IMG/VR virus record: IMGVR_UViG_3300031251_000061
Location: 1-38,497 of that record
Reading direction: 5' to 3' (one strand)
Length of the DNA: 38,497 nt
DNA from: a virus
In this document: positions 28,945 to 37,526 of the stretch, one piece after another
Layout of the letters: each line of letters starts with the position of its first letter
How positions within the stretch are numbered: the first letter of the stretch is position 1
Notes under the pieces: generated by a model
The model's input: the letters and a program-made list of their open reading frames with translations, nothing else
What the model was told of the DNA's origin: nothing
Database searches by the model: none
Program-made: the position numbers and the translations under genes

Positions 28945-29096
28945 CAGAGCTTCTTGGCGTCCGCCTTGACGGCGTTGACGGCATCCGCGAGAGCTTGACC
29001 GGCCGCTTCAGCCTTGGCTGCGTTCTTACGGAAGACGAGCGCGCCCGCGATGAATCCGACAACGAGGCCGACGAGGGAAACGATGACGATATTCAT
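28944..29096 (-). CDS. Small membrane protein in lysis region (50 aa)
   Basis: 50 aa from ATG at 29096 with AGGAG five bases upstream. One N-terminal membrane helix (MNIVIVSLVGLVVGFIAGAL) is followed by an Ala/Lys-rich cytoplasmic or periplasmic helix (AEAAGQALADAVNAVKADAK). It may be an antiholin or spanin-like factor. The role is inferred from place. Confidence 0.65.
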   Translation of the reverse strand: MNIVIVSLVGLVVGFIAGALVFRKNAAKAEAAGQALADAVNAVKADAKKL

Positions 29097-29104
29097 AGAG
29101 GCTC

Positions 29105-29356
29105 CTATTTGAGCAACCAAAGACTTAACGGCCACACGCACGACACCAGCGCCTTGCCGACGCATATCTGCACGGACTCGGCTTCCTTGAAGTAGTCCAC
29201 GACCTTCTTGGCCGCGCTGATCGCGAACACGATGGCGAGCGCGACGAGCTTCGACGTGAACGGCAGGCACAGCATCCCGAGCGCGCCGCCGTAGATGACG
29301 TGGTTCGCCCAGTCCTGCGGGACCTGGGGGACGCGGTCGAGGGGGTTAGTCCACAT
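29105..29356 (-). CDS. Small membrane protein, possible holin
   Basis: 83 aa, TAATG-coupled to the tailspike. It has two hydrophobic stretches (HVIYGGALGMLCLPFTSKLV and ALAIVFAISAAKKVV, then VGKALVSCVWPLSLWLL). With two to three membrane helices and a place directly before the endolysin it is a second holin candidate. Confidence 0.65.
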   Translation of the reverse strand: MWTNPLDRVPQVPQDWANHVIYGGALGMLCLPFTSKLVALAIVFAISAAKKVVDYFKEAESVQICVGKALVSCVWPLSLWLLK

Positions 29357-31062
29357 TAGTTTGGTACGTCCGATGGTGTGCGGCCTACTTCGATCCAGTT
29401 GGTCCCGTCGAACGTGAAGTCCACAGACCTGCTGAACCCATTAGCTGGATTCGTAAACGCCGCCATCTTGAACGTCGCGCCCCACGTCACGACGCCCATC
29501 GCGCCACCAGACGTGTTGCTGAATTGAACGGTGATCCGCTGTCCGGCGGTTCCGTTAGTCGGGGAATTGAGCGTGACCGCAGAGCCGCCGGTCATGTTGA
29601 TGACGAACTCGTTCCCAAGGGAGGCGTCAAGGTTCATCGTCCCGTTGAAGGTGATGAGCTTGCGCCCTTGGATGAACTTCCCGCCGAGCTGAATTCCCTG
29701 AAACGAACCCGTCGAAATATTGCCAGCGATCTGCACGTTGTACTGCGGGCTGGTGTCGTTGATCGTCCCTTGGTTGGTAAGGAATACGATGCTGCGGCCG
29801 GCGCAGTCACACAGATTCGTGGACGGCGATCCAGCATCATTGACGGCGATCAGGCAGTTGCTAGTCCACTGGGAGCCGGTGCGATTGATATAGATCTTGC
29901 CCGCGCCAGCCGCACCACCGCCTTGCAGGATATTCCCCTGAATTATGGCGAAACTCGCAGATAGTGCGTTGTCCGAACGCATTTCGATCAGGTTGCCGCC
30001 CGTGTAGTTCTCGAACTCGCAGTCGATGACGCGATAGTAGGTGTCAAGGATTGTGAGCGGCGTCGTTGCTGCGCCAGTTTGCTGAAAATCGCAATGCTCA
30101 AATGACCAATTAGTTGCGCGCTCAGTTCCGGTCGGAAGAACAGCGACGATGGTCGCGATATTTACGCCTGTGATCCGCATCCGAGAGACCCGGTTAGCGT
30201 TGCACTGTTGCCCAGTCCCAGAGCCTGGTACGCACGAGAACACCGTTCCGTTCGCGCTCATATCGCAGTTGCAATCATCCCATCTGCACAACTGAGCGTT
30301 CAGCAGTTTGTAGCCGACCGACCAGTTGGCAAGTTCGAGATGTCTGAACGATCCGGTGAACACGAACGTCACTGTCGATGGAGTTGTGTCGATGGCCGGC
30401 AATCCACCAGCGGAGGCTCCGTTCAGGTACATCCGCTCGAGCGTGAACCCGGAATATCCCTGACCCGCAAAGAGGAACGCAGAGCAGGAATTGCAGTTGA
30501 TCTGCGTGGCGTCCCCGTCGCCCCAGATGATCCCTCGATTGTGGAATCCAGGGACCGAGATCGCTGAGGTGATCTTGTACTGCCCGGCCGGGATGTGGAC
30601 GTTCCCGCCGTTTGCTGGCATTGCCGTGACGGCCGCCTGAATCGCCGCCGTATCGTCCGTGGTGCCGTCGCCAACCGCGCCGAAGTCCTTCACCGAGACG
30701 GACTCTTGATTCTTTGCGGTCTGAGTACGAGTGACAGCCCCAGCGCCGCCCTCGTTGTACGTTACTGAACTTGACGAAATTGGAAGGCCATACGGGCTTG
30801 TGACGTTATCCTCGGACCAGATCAGAGCGCCGTACTGATCGGTCAGGACGAACTTGTACGACAGGGACGGATTGAGCCATACGCTCATCTCGCCGCGCGA
30901 GTTCGCGACGACGGGGTTTGCGTTCGGGGTCCCTCCTGTGGAATCCGTGTACGTCGCAATGGGGGTCGTGGTCCCCGCAACGTAGGTGTAGAGAAGTCCG
31001 CCGACGAGCGCATTCCCGTTGTTGTCCACGAACCGCTGCGTCAGGAGTGGGGCTAGGTTCAT
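29356..31062 (-). CDS. Tailspike / receptor-binding protein with beta-helix
   Basis: 568 aa. Residues 1-90 (ALVGGLLYTYVAGTTTPIAT, then YTDSTGGTPNANPVVANSRG) are a virion-attachment domain shared with the preceding gene. Then comes SVSVKDFGAVGDGTTDDTAA and IQAAVTAMP, the opening of a pectate-lyase-type right-handed beta-helix, which runs to about residue 475. The tip ends in WIEVGRTPSD. Such spikes bind and often cut host surface polysaccharide. Catalytic residues cannot be assigned by eye. Confidence 0.88.
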   Translation of the reverse strand: MNLAPLLTQRFVDNNGNALVGGLLYTYVAGTTTPIATYTDSTGGTPNANPVVANSRGEMSVWLNPSLSYKFVLTDQYGALIWSEDNVTSPYGLPISSSSVTYNEGGAGAVTRTQTAKNQESVSVKDFGAVGDGTTDDTAAIQAAVTAMPANGGNVHIPAGQYKITSAISVPGFHNRGIIWGDGDATQINCNSCSAFLFAGQGYSGFTLERMYLNGASAGGLPAIDTTPSTVTFVFTGSFRHLELANWSVGYKLLNAQLCRWDDCNCDMSANGTVFSCVPGSGTGQQCNANRVSRMRITGVNIATIVAVLPTGTERATNWSFEHCDFQQTGAATTPLTILDTYYRVIDCEFENYTGGNLIEMRSDNALSASFAIIQGNILQGGGAAGAGKIYINRTGSQWTSNCLIAVNDAGSPSTNLCDCAGRSIVFLTNQGTINDTSPQYNVQIAGNISTGSFQGIQLGGKFIQGRKLITFNGTMNLDASLGNEFVINMTGGSAVTLNSPTNGTAGQRITVQFSNTSGGAMGVVTWGATFKMAAFTNPANGFSRSVDFTFDGTNWIEVGRTPSDVPN

Positions 31063-31065
31063 GGG

Positions 31066-32079
31066 TTAACTCAGGCGGGTGATTTTGAGGTAGGACCCTG
31101 CGGCCATGTAGACGGGCTGCGCCATATTTACATTTGGCCCCCACGAAAGTGAAACCGTACCGGATGACAGCGCGATGAGAGTGCCGGTTGCATACGCGGA
31201 ATTAGTGCCAATTCCACCAGCAGAGAGCAGCGTTCCTGCAGATGCTGCGTTAACCCTGTTGGATACATCAGAAAACACGTTATTGAAAACGCCCCTGCCG
31301 ATGTATTGGCTTCCGCCAAACGCGGTGATGGAGCCAGAAAACGAGATCCCGTAATTGATTTGCTGTACCACCGCATCCAGGAGGTACGCATCAATGTAGA
31401 ACTCGACCTGATAGGTCCCCGCGGTCGGGATGACGTACTGGAGATCCGGGTCCGCTGTATATGCCGTCGTATTCGCGCGAGAGGTCAGGGCGGTCTTGAC
31501 CTTCGTGACCAGCTGGCTGATCGGCGATACGTTACCCAATACCCACTGACCGGCCTTGTACAAGATGTAGGTCGGGGTATTGGCGATGATCTCATTGGCT
31601 ACCAGCGGGGTCCCGTCTACGTTTACGATCGCGATATTGCCAAGGCCGTTGACGTTGATCTGGCTCGCGCCCGTGTTCGTGTTGGACGGATACCAGATGA
31701 TGTAGATGCCATCGGTCAGGGCCGTGAAGTTGCTGGCGAAGTTGATGGCGTAGCTATTCGCGGAGCCGGTATCCACGCCGCCATAGAGCGTCAGCAGCTG
31801 CGACAGGAAGACGTTGTCCTCTGACCAGATGATCGCGCCGTACTGGTCGGTCAGCACGAACTTGTATCCCACGTTCGGCTTCAGCCAGATATCGGCCTCA
31901 CCTCTAGCGTTCAGCACGACGGGATTTGCATTCGGCGTCCCTGCGGTCGAGTCCGTATACGTCGCGATCGGCGTTGTCGTGCCGGCGGCATAGGTGTAGA
32001 CGAGACCACCGACGAGCGCGGCTCCGGCGTTGTTGACACCGCGGAACTTGCCGATCTGGGTCAGGTATGCGGTGGTCAT
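31066..32079 (-). CDS. Second receptor-binding/tail fibre protein with the same attachment domain
   Basis: 337 aa. The first ~90 residues (GAALVGGLVYTYAAGTTTPI, LTDQYGAIIWSEDNV) are closely related to those of the tailspike next door. The remainder is a different beta-rich region (DGIYIIWYPSNTNTGASQIN, then GTYQVEFYIDAYLLDAVVQQ, SISFSG-like core) ending YMAAGSYLKITRLS. No beta-helix motif is seen. It may be a second fibre or a connector carrying the spike. The start overlaps the ejection gene stop as ATGA. Confidence 0.8.
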   Translation of the reverse strand: MTTAYLTQIGKFRGVNNAGAALVGGLVYTYAAGTTTPIATYTDSTAGTPNANPVVLNARGEADIWLKPNVGYKFVLTDQYGAIIWSEDNVFLSQLLTLYGGVDTGSANSYAINFASNFTALTDGIYIIWYPSNTNTGASQINVNGLGNIAIVNVDGTPLVANEIIANTPTYILYKAGQWVLGNVSPISQLVTKVKTALTSRANTTAYTADPDLQYVIPTAGTYQVEFYIDAYLLDAVVQQINYGISFSGSITAFGGSQYIGRGVFNNVFSDVSNRVNAASAGTLLSAGGIGTNSAYATGTLIALSSGTVSLSWGPNVNMAQPVYMAAGSYLKITRLS

Positions 32080-34100
32080 GGGTTACTCCCCGGGGGCGGC
32101 TCATAGGAGATTCCGGCGCCCGGCTTTGTGGCTTCCTGCGCGTACTTCAGTTTCGCTTGCGCCTGAGACTGTTTGATCGCGGCCTCCTTGGCGCCCCGGA
32201 ACCGGCCCTCGATATACTGTTTCGCGAGTACGCCCGCGGGTCCTGCGACCTTGCCAGCCGCCATCGTGCCGACGTGGCTTGCGACCTCGGACATGAGGCT
32301 GGGATCAGCCCCGTACATGGCGCCGTGCCGAATGAGCGCCAGAGCGGTGCCGGATCGGTTTGCCACCGTCCCGGCCGGCGCATCCTTGACGTATCCAGCC
32401 ACCCGGCCCAGCTGCTCTACGTGGCCTTGAACCTCGGGACGCATCAGCAGGTCTGACTTCGTTTTGAGGTTCGCGAGTGCCCGCTCATAGCCTGCGTTCT
32501 TGAAACCTCGAGCGGCCTCCCCGCCCTCGTCAACGCCCGCCGCATCGCGAAGCGTGTTCAGGGTTCCGGCTTCGATGTGCTGCGAGAACTCGGGATTCCC
32601 CCGCATCAGCGCCTGCATTCTCTCAACGTACGCGCGGGAGGCGGTTTTTCCGGTCCCGGTCATGTACTGCTTGAGATAGCTCTCGGAGAGTGGGGAGCGG
32701 GCGTTGAGGTCGTGCAGGCCGTTCTGCATCGGGACGTTATCCTCCACCACCGCCTTGTAGGCCGGGACGTTCTCGATATCGTCCATCCTGGCCTTGTAGG
32801 CGGTCTTGGCGTCATTCAGCATCCCGCGCAGGCCAGCGGCCTCGGGAGCCAGCGGCATGTTCTCGTACTGGTCGCGGATGATCCCGGCAGCCCGGGCCTC
32901 TGACCCGCCTCGACGCTGGACCTCGGATAGGGCTTTTGTGCCGCTCTCCCAGTCCTCGAACGTCATGGGCTCTCCAGAGCGCAAGCGCTCCATGATCGGA
33001 CCCAAGACGGGATGGTCATCGGTCAGCTTCGACAGGTAGTTCTTTTTCAGGGACGAATCCGCAGTAGTCGCGGCCTCGCCCATATCGACCGGCATGTTTC
33101 CGCCGTTCGCATCGGCAACCGCCTTGTACTTCCCGCGAATGTCGGTCAGGCGGGAGTTGTCCAGTTCCTTGACAGATCGGATCGCGGACTGGGCGTGTTC
33201 GTCGGTTGCCATGTGGACGATGTCCGGATTGGCGCGACGCTGGATCTCGCCCATAGACCCGGCGAGCTTGCGGTCCTCGCCCACGATGGCGTTCTTGAGC
33301 AGGCCCTCGGTATCGGGGTCGCCCTGCATGTTGTATTCGTCCCCATGCCCCTGCGCCTCGCCCAAGGCCGAGGAACGCCTTAGGTGAAGGGGGCTCTCAC
33401 CCTCAGGCATGGGCAGGGTCGTCGCGTCCAACTGCCGCTCGAGCGCCCGCTGATTGACCGGGCCTTTTTGCTGCGCCGCGACAATCTCGGCGTGAAGCTC
33501 GGGGGGCGCCTTGGATAGGTCGATGGCGGCGCCAGAGGCTCCCGCGGCCGGGCCGTGGGTCAGGGGGGCAATCGCCTCCCGCTCCAATGCAGGAGCCGCC
33601 CGGGAGACGAGACCTGCCCCAGCCTTCGCCACGCCTCCTATGAGGCTCGGCACGCCCGCCACGTTCTCTGCCCCACGCAGGACAGCGCCACCGCGCCCCT
33701 CGGCCTCCTGGGGCGTCTTAGGGGCTGTATCCATGCCCGGGATGGGGACATGCGCCTGCTCCATCCAGTCAACCATCGCCCCACGGGCGGTGTCGTACGG
33801 GTGACGGATGGCATCGCCGATCTTCTTGAGGTCGACCGGGGGAGTCGGGTGCATTCCGTGATAGATCTCGCGGACGCCCGGGGTCAGTTCGATGGCAAGC
33901 GCCTTCGCCTGACTCAGCCCCTCCTTGTAGGCGCCCTTGGCGGCATAGCCGAACTGTTCGGCCGTCGTCAGGGGAGGGGATGTAGAGGTCTCGTCAGCAC
34001 CGAAAGCGGCATTGACCTCAGGGTCGTACTGGTGCGCCGCGGCAGCGGCGGGGGCGGCATTGCCGAATGCCGCCTCCACCTCGGGGTCATAGCTGCCCAT
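32076..34100 (-). CDS. Ejection (injection) protein, position of P22 gp16
   Basis: 674 aa. Ala/Gly-rich and helical. The start (SYDPEVEAAFGNAAPAAAAA) leads into a hydrophobic segment (GAVLRGAENVAGVPSLIGGV, then AKAGAGLVSRAAPALERE) and a long helical body. The end is FRGAKEAAIKQSQAQAKLKY. In P22 the three ejection proteins gp7, gp20 and gp16 leave the virion with DNA and form a channel through the envelope. It is the third and largest of three consecutive genes, as gp16 is. Confidence 0.75.
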   Translation of the reverse strand: MGSYDPEVEAAFGNAAPAAAAAHQYDPEVNAAFGADETSTSPPLTTAEQFGYAAKGAYKEGLSQAKALAIELTPGVREIYHGMHPTPPVDLKKIGDAIRHPYDTARGAMVDWMEQAHVPIPGMDTAPKTPQEAEGRGGAVLRGAENVAGVPSLIGGVAKAGAGLVSRAAPALEREAIAPLTHGPAAGASGAAIDLSKAPPELHAEIVAAQQKGPVNQRALERQLDATTLPMPEGESPLHLRRSSALGEAQGHGDEYNMQGDPDTEGLLKNAIVGEDRKLAGSMGEIQRRANPDIVHMATDEHAQSAIRSVKELDNSRLTDIRGKYKAVADANGGNMPVDMGEAATTADSSLKKNYLSKLTDDHPVLGPIMERLRSGEPMTFEDWESGTKALSEVQRRGGSEARAAGIIRDQYENMPLAPEAAGLRGMLNDAKTAYKARMDDIENVPAYKAVVEDNVPMQNGLHDLNARSPLSESYLKQYMTGTGKTASRAYVERMQALMRGNPEFSQHIEAGTLNTLRDAAGVDEGGEAARGFKNAGYERALANLKTKSDLLMRPEVQGHVEQLGRVAGYVKDAPAGTVANRSGTALALIRHGAMYGADPSLMSEVASHVGTMAAGKVAGPAGVLAKQYIEGRFRGAKEAAIKQSQAQAKLKYAQEATKPGAGISYEPPPGSNP

Positions 34101-35473
34101 TAGTCGAATACCTTTGAGTGCTGCTTCAGGGCCTTCGTTTCATCCAGGAACGCCTGCGCGGCATCCTTGCTCGAGAAGTTGCGCTTGAGGAACCCGGCGC
34201 GCTTTTCGGGCGGCAGCGAGAGGTATTCATGCTGTAGCGGGTTAGTCTGGTTTGAAATGACGTTATCCGACGCCTGAAACCCACGCAGACCCTGCGGGTC
34301 AGCCTGCTGCGCGCGCATCAGGTTCTTGCCGCGATTCAGGTTCTGGCGTGCGGTGCCCCGGATGTAGTCCATAGCCGCGTGGATGGTCGTCGGAGGGGTG
34401 GTGTCGTCGGGGTAGCCCTCGAGGATCGTGGCCGCCCGAGCGTCAGACCCGGACTTCGCAATCGCGAGTCCCTTGACCTGTCCCAAGTCCTTCTTGAGTT
34501 GGGTGCGGGCGGCATCGATATCGCTGAATCCGAGGTGCCGCAATCCCTGCGTGACGCTTCCGGCGATCTTGCTGGCGCTGATCTCGTCGGCCAGTTCGTC
34601 GATGCGGCTTGTGAGCGGGATAGCCGCCGAAGATGCCTGCTGCATACCAGACACCTCGTTGCTGCGATCCACATCCGCGTTGCCGGTCTGGACCTGACGC
34701 GCCTGCTGGCCTGCCAGTACGGGAGCCGGGATGTTGTGGCGCTGGGCATCGGGTGACATCGGCGGACCTGGAGCGCGGGGCGCCTCGCCGCCTGCGGTAA
34801 CTTGGCCGGTGCGCGGGTCCTTGAACCCCATCGTGCCGTCCGGGAGCGTGACGGGCTGCAGGGCAGACGCGGGGATCTGGCTGAGGGCTGAGGTCCCCAA
34901 CAGGGACTGCGCCTTCACCGCATCGCCCAGCTGGCCCTTCGGAGCGTGCTTGACGACTTGCCCGAACGTATCCGCAATGCGCTTGTTCTGTGGCGATAGA
35001 CTGCCAAAGTTGGCGTAGTAGTCCATGACCATGCCGCGGCCCTTGTCGGTGTCGTTCAGCACATCAGGATCGGTCGAAAGAGTACCGAGCCCGTCAGCCA
35101 TGTCGGACAGAGTTCCACGGTCCAGCGTCGCGAGAGACTGTTTCGCCTGTAGCTGCTTTTGCTTGATGTTCTGCAGAGTTTCAATTGCAGCGGGTTTGGC
35201 GATATCGAGCTTGTCGAAGTCGTCGCTGCCCATCACCGAGCCGAGGTCGATGGTCCCGTCGCTGCTGAGGTGCTCGCCGAACTTGATGTTCTTGAAAAAG
35301 CCCTGCAATTGCTGCTGTTTCTGCGTCTCGATCTGCTGCTGCGCAAGGTTCTGCTGGCCGATCTGGAGCGCCTGACGGGACTTCTGCAAGTCCAACATGC
35401 CGCTCATCATGTTCAGCGACTTCATCATGTCGGGCGGCTGGATCGTGTTCGCGACGGGTGCTGGGAGGTCCAT
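34100..35473 (-). CDS. Ejection (injection) protein, position of P22 gp20
   Basis: 457 aa, close to P22 gp20 (471 aa). It has a Gln-rich helical N-terminus (LDLQKSRQALQIGQQNLAQQ, then QIETQKQQQLQGFFKN) and a helical C-terminal region (KDLGQVKGLAIAKSGSDARA). It lies second among three helical proteins before the receptor-binding genes. The role is assigned from position, size and composition. Confidence 0.75.
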   Translation of the reverse strand: MDLPAPVANTIQPPDMMKSLNMMSGMLDLQKSRQALQIGQQNLAQQQIETQKQQQLQGFFKNIKFGEHLSSDGTIDLGSVMGSDDFDKLDIAKPAAIETLQNIKQKQLQAKQSLATLDRGTLSDMADGLGTLSTDPDVLNDTDKGRGMVMDYYANFGSLSPQNKRIADTFGQVVKHAPKGQLGDAVKAQSLLGTSALSQIPASALQPVTLPDGTMGFKDPRTGQVTAGGEAPRAPGPPMSPDAQRHNIPAPVLAGQQARQVQTGNADVDRSNEVSGMQQASSAAIPLTSRIDELADEISASKIAGSVTQGLRHLGFSDIDAARTQLKKDLGQVKGLAIAKSGSDARAATILEGYPDDTTPPTTIHAAMDYIRGTARQNLNRGKNLMRAQQADPQGLRGFQASDNVISNQTNPLQHEYLSLPPEKRAGFLKRNFSSKDAAQAFLDETKALKQHSKVFD

Positions 35474-35479
35474 GATCTA

Positions 35480-36406
35480 TTAACCTCCCATGGATGCTGT
35501 GTTGTTCTGAGACATCAGCCACGGCACCATATTGCTAGCGGCACTCGAGTAGGCATTTGCGACGCCCACCTGACCAGCTGCATTAGCCGCTCCCTGCGAT
35601 GCCAGAAGTTGCGACTGGTTTCCTGCGATCGTCGTGCCCTGAGTGCCTAGATTCGCTGCTGCATTCTGGCCGAGCGTACTGACGCCCATCAGGCGATTGT
35701 AGGTGTTGCCCTGCTGCGTGTTGTACTGGTTGAAGGCATTGTTGAACGCGGTGTTTGCAAGGTTCTGGTTATAGCCCATCAGATCCTTCATCGCGGCGCC
35801 CGACTCTGATCCGGTATTGGCGCTAGACTGGTTCAGCACGCCCTGTCCGCCCTGCTGTAGCTGGAACTGATAGGCCGGGCTGTACTGCTTCATCATGTCC
35901 GCGGTGAACGGGGCATTCAGGGAGCCATAGCCACCCGGAACAGCTTGTCCTGCGGGGGGCTGTCCAGCCTGAGTAGACGCCTGCGCTCCGCTCTGCTGTG
36001 CGGCAACCTGAGTGCCGGCACCAGAGGGCATGACCTGCAAGCCACCACCAGGGGACCACCCGGTCTGATAGCCGGGGCCATTGCCGGGACGGTTTCCGCC
36101 GCCGCCGATCGTGTTACCGCCAGCGGTCCCCCCATACGACGGACCCGTCTGCGATACCTGCGGCTGCTGGCCCGGGATACCCATCAGGTAGTTCAACTGA
36201 TTCAGCGCGCCGTAGCCGCCCTGGATGAACGGCTGCTCCTGAGCCGTGATCGTATTGAATTCGTTCTGTTGTACCTGCTGTCCGGCCGTAAGCGCAGCAG
36301 ATTGTGTATTAGCGGCTGACTTTGCCCCGTTGGCGCTGATTGCGGAACCAGCTAAACCGACGACTGCGGCATCTAATAGATACGATCCTGAAAAGTACGC
36401 AGACAT
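35480..36406 (-). CDS. Ejection (injection) protein, position of P22 gp7
   Basis: 308 aa. The N-terminus (SYLLDAAVVGLAGSAISANG, then AKSAANTQSAALTAGQQVQQ with AQEQPFIQGGYGALNQLNYL) is typical of phage internal virion or DNA-transfer proteins. A Gly/Ser/Pro-rich middle is disordered. The C-terminal Asn/Gln-rich part (FNNAFNQYNTQQGNTYNRLM) is common in this class. The start at 36406 has GGAGA upstream. Confidence 0.75.
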   Translation of the reverse strand: MSAYFSGSYLLDAAVVGLAGSAISANGAKSAANTQSAALTAGQQVQQNEFNTITAQEQPFIQGGYGALNQLNYLMGIPGQQPQVSQTGPSYGGTAGGNTIGGGGNRPGNGPGYQTGWSPGGGLQVMPSGAGTQVAAQQSGAQASTQAGQPPAGQAVPGGYGSLNAPFTADMMKQYSPAYQFQLQQGGQGVLNQSSANTGSESGAAMKDLMGYNQNLANTAFNNAFNQYNTQQGNTYNRLMGVSTLGQNAAANLGTQGTTIAGNQSQLLASQGAANAAGQVGVANAYSSAASNMVPWLMSQNNTASMGG

Positions 36407-36408
36407 CT

Positions 36409-37218
36409 TTATTCTCCAGACAGCGCCGGATTGACCTTCATGGACTCTCGGTAGTCGATGACGATCTCCTCGTTAATGTGAATTCTGCGGGTCGCTACGC
36501 AGTGCAGATCGTCATCGACCTTGACAGGCTTCGCGTTTGGGTCCGCAGAGTGATTCGTGAACCTACCGGCAGGGGTACGGTGTCCGTTAACCCTACCCGG
36601 ACAGATGTATTCGCGTTCTTCAAATACGCGCGTGGCAAACATACCGATGCCGTCGATGGAAGATTTCCTGAACTCGACCCCGTAATACGGCATCATTTCG
36701 ATGATGTCGTGCGTTATGGATTCGTATTCCATCATCGCCTCATCAGTGAGGCTGAATTCATTCAGGAAACGTACGTAGTCCTCTCTATCCCGGTCGATGC
36801 GGGCCTGCCGGCGGGTAGAGCCGAGCCCTTTCTCTGGAACGATCAACAGGCGTTCCTCGAGAACGGTAATGTCGGTGCAATCGTCCGGGTTCTGGTAGAC
36901 ATCGACCCAATGAACCCACTCATTGAACACCCGCCCAACGCGCCTCATGCCGGCTGGAACGTCAAACTCAGCAGGAGCAGTCAGGATGATAATCCCACGG
37001 TCAGTATTGACCGCAATCTTTCCAGCCTCTAGCCGAACCCGATAGGCTGTTTTGTGTTCCACACCCGTGAGGACCGTCCACGGTGGGATGATGATCTTGC
37101 GTTCGTAGATACCAGGCAGGAATGTGTGAATTGTCTCGATATCCGCCTGCGGGAGAGACAGCAGGACCGCATCCAGACGGTCTATCTTCTCCCCGAATAA
37201 CGGCGCGATATCGTTCAC
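36409..37218 (-). CDS. Cupin-SET fusion protein (possible protein lysine methyltransferase)
   Basis: 269 aa from GTG at 37218 (GTGA overlap, GGAGG upstream). Residues ~35-125 look like a cupin barrel (IIIPPWTVLTGVEHKTAYRV, then APAEFDVPAGMRRVG). Residues ~180-260 carry the SET motifs: GIGMFA (190-195), NHSADPN (222-228) and EEIVIDY (250-256). Only about 26 residues separate the first two, so the SET-I insert is very short. SET proteins transfer methyl to lysine. It sits in the tail/ejection operon, so a virion protein or an injected host-modifying effector are both possible. Confidence 0.85.
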   Translation of the reverse strand: MNDIAPLFGEKIDRLDAVLLSLPQADIETIHTFLPGIYERKIIIPPWTVLTGVEHKTAYRVRLEAGKIAVNTDRGIIILTAPAEFDVPAGMRRVGRVFNEWVHWVDVYQNPDDCTDITVLEERLLIVPEKGLGSTRRQARIDRDREDYVRFLNEFSLTDEAMMEYESITHDIIEMMPYYGVEFRKSSIDGIGMFATRVFEEREYICPGRVNGHRTPAGRFTNHSADPNAKPVKVDDDLHCVATRRIHINEEIVIDYRESMKVNPALSGE

Positions 37219-37526
37219 CCGATCCTCCAGTTAGTACCGTCATAGAACACTGGCACGAACGTAGTCCCGCCACCCGCGACGATGGAATAGAACGTCGATG
37301 CCGTCGCGTCTGTCACGAACCCCCTGCCGCCAGCGGTGACTTGCGCCGGGAGGTTGGCGAATGTGCAGGGCTCATATTCGTCGGCATCGTTGTTGTTCTG
37401 GAAGAACCGATACCAGACGCGGTTCATGTACGCCTTGCCGTCCCGGATATCCGCAATGGGGACCTCATAGACGGGGACGGAGTGGACGTTTGCGTCGCCT
37501 CCGTACGGGTTGAACTGCGTCGGCAT
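37215..37526 (-). CDS. Small virion-operon protein after the gp10-like gene
   Basis: 103 aa from ATG at 37526, TAATG-coupled to the gp10-like stop. It reads PYGGDANVHSVPVYEVPIAD, then KAYMNRVWYRFFQN and ends FVPVFYDGTNWRIG, a compact beta pattern seen in small phage tail genes. In P22 gp26, the tail needle, follows gp10; this protein is too short and lacks the needle coiled coil, so the needle may be another gene. Confidence 0.7.
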   Translation of the reverse strand: MPTQFNPYGGDANVHSVPVYEVPIADIRDGKAYMNRVWYRFFQNNNDADEYEPCTFANLPAQVTAGGRGFVTDATASTFYSIVAGGGTTFVPVFYDGTNWRIG

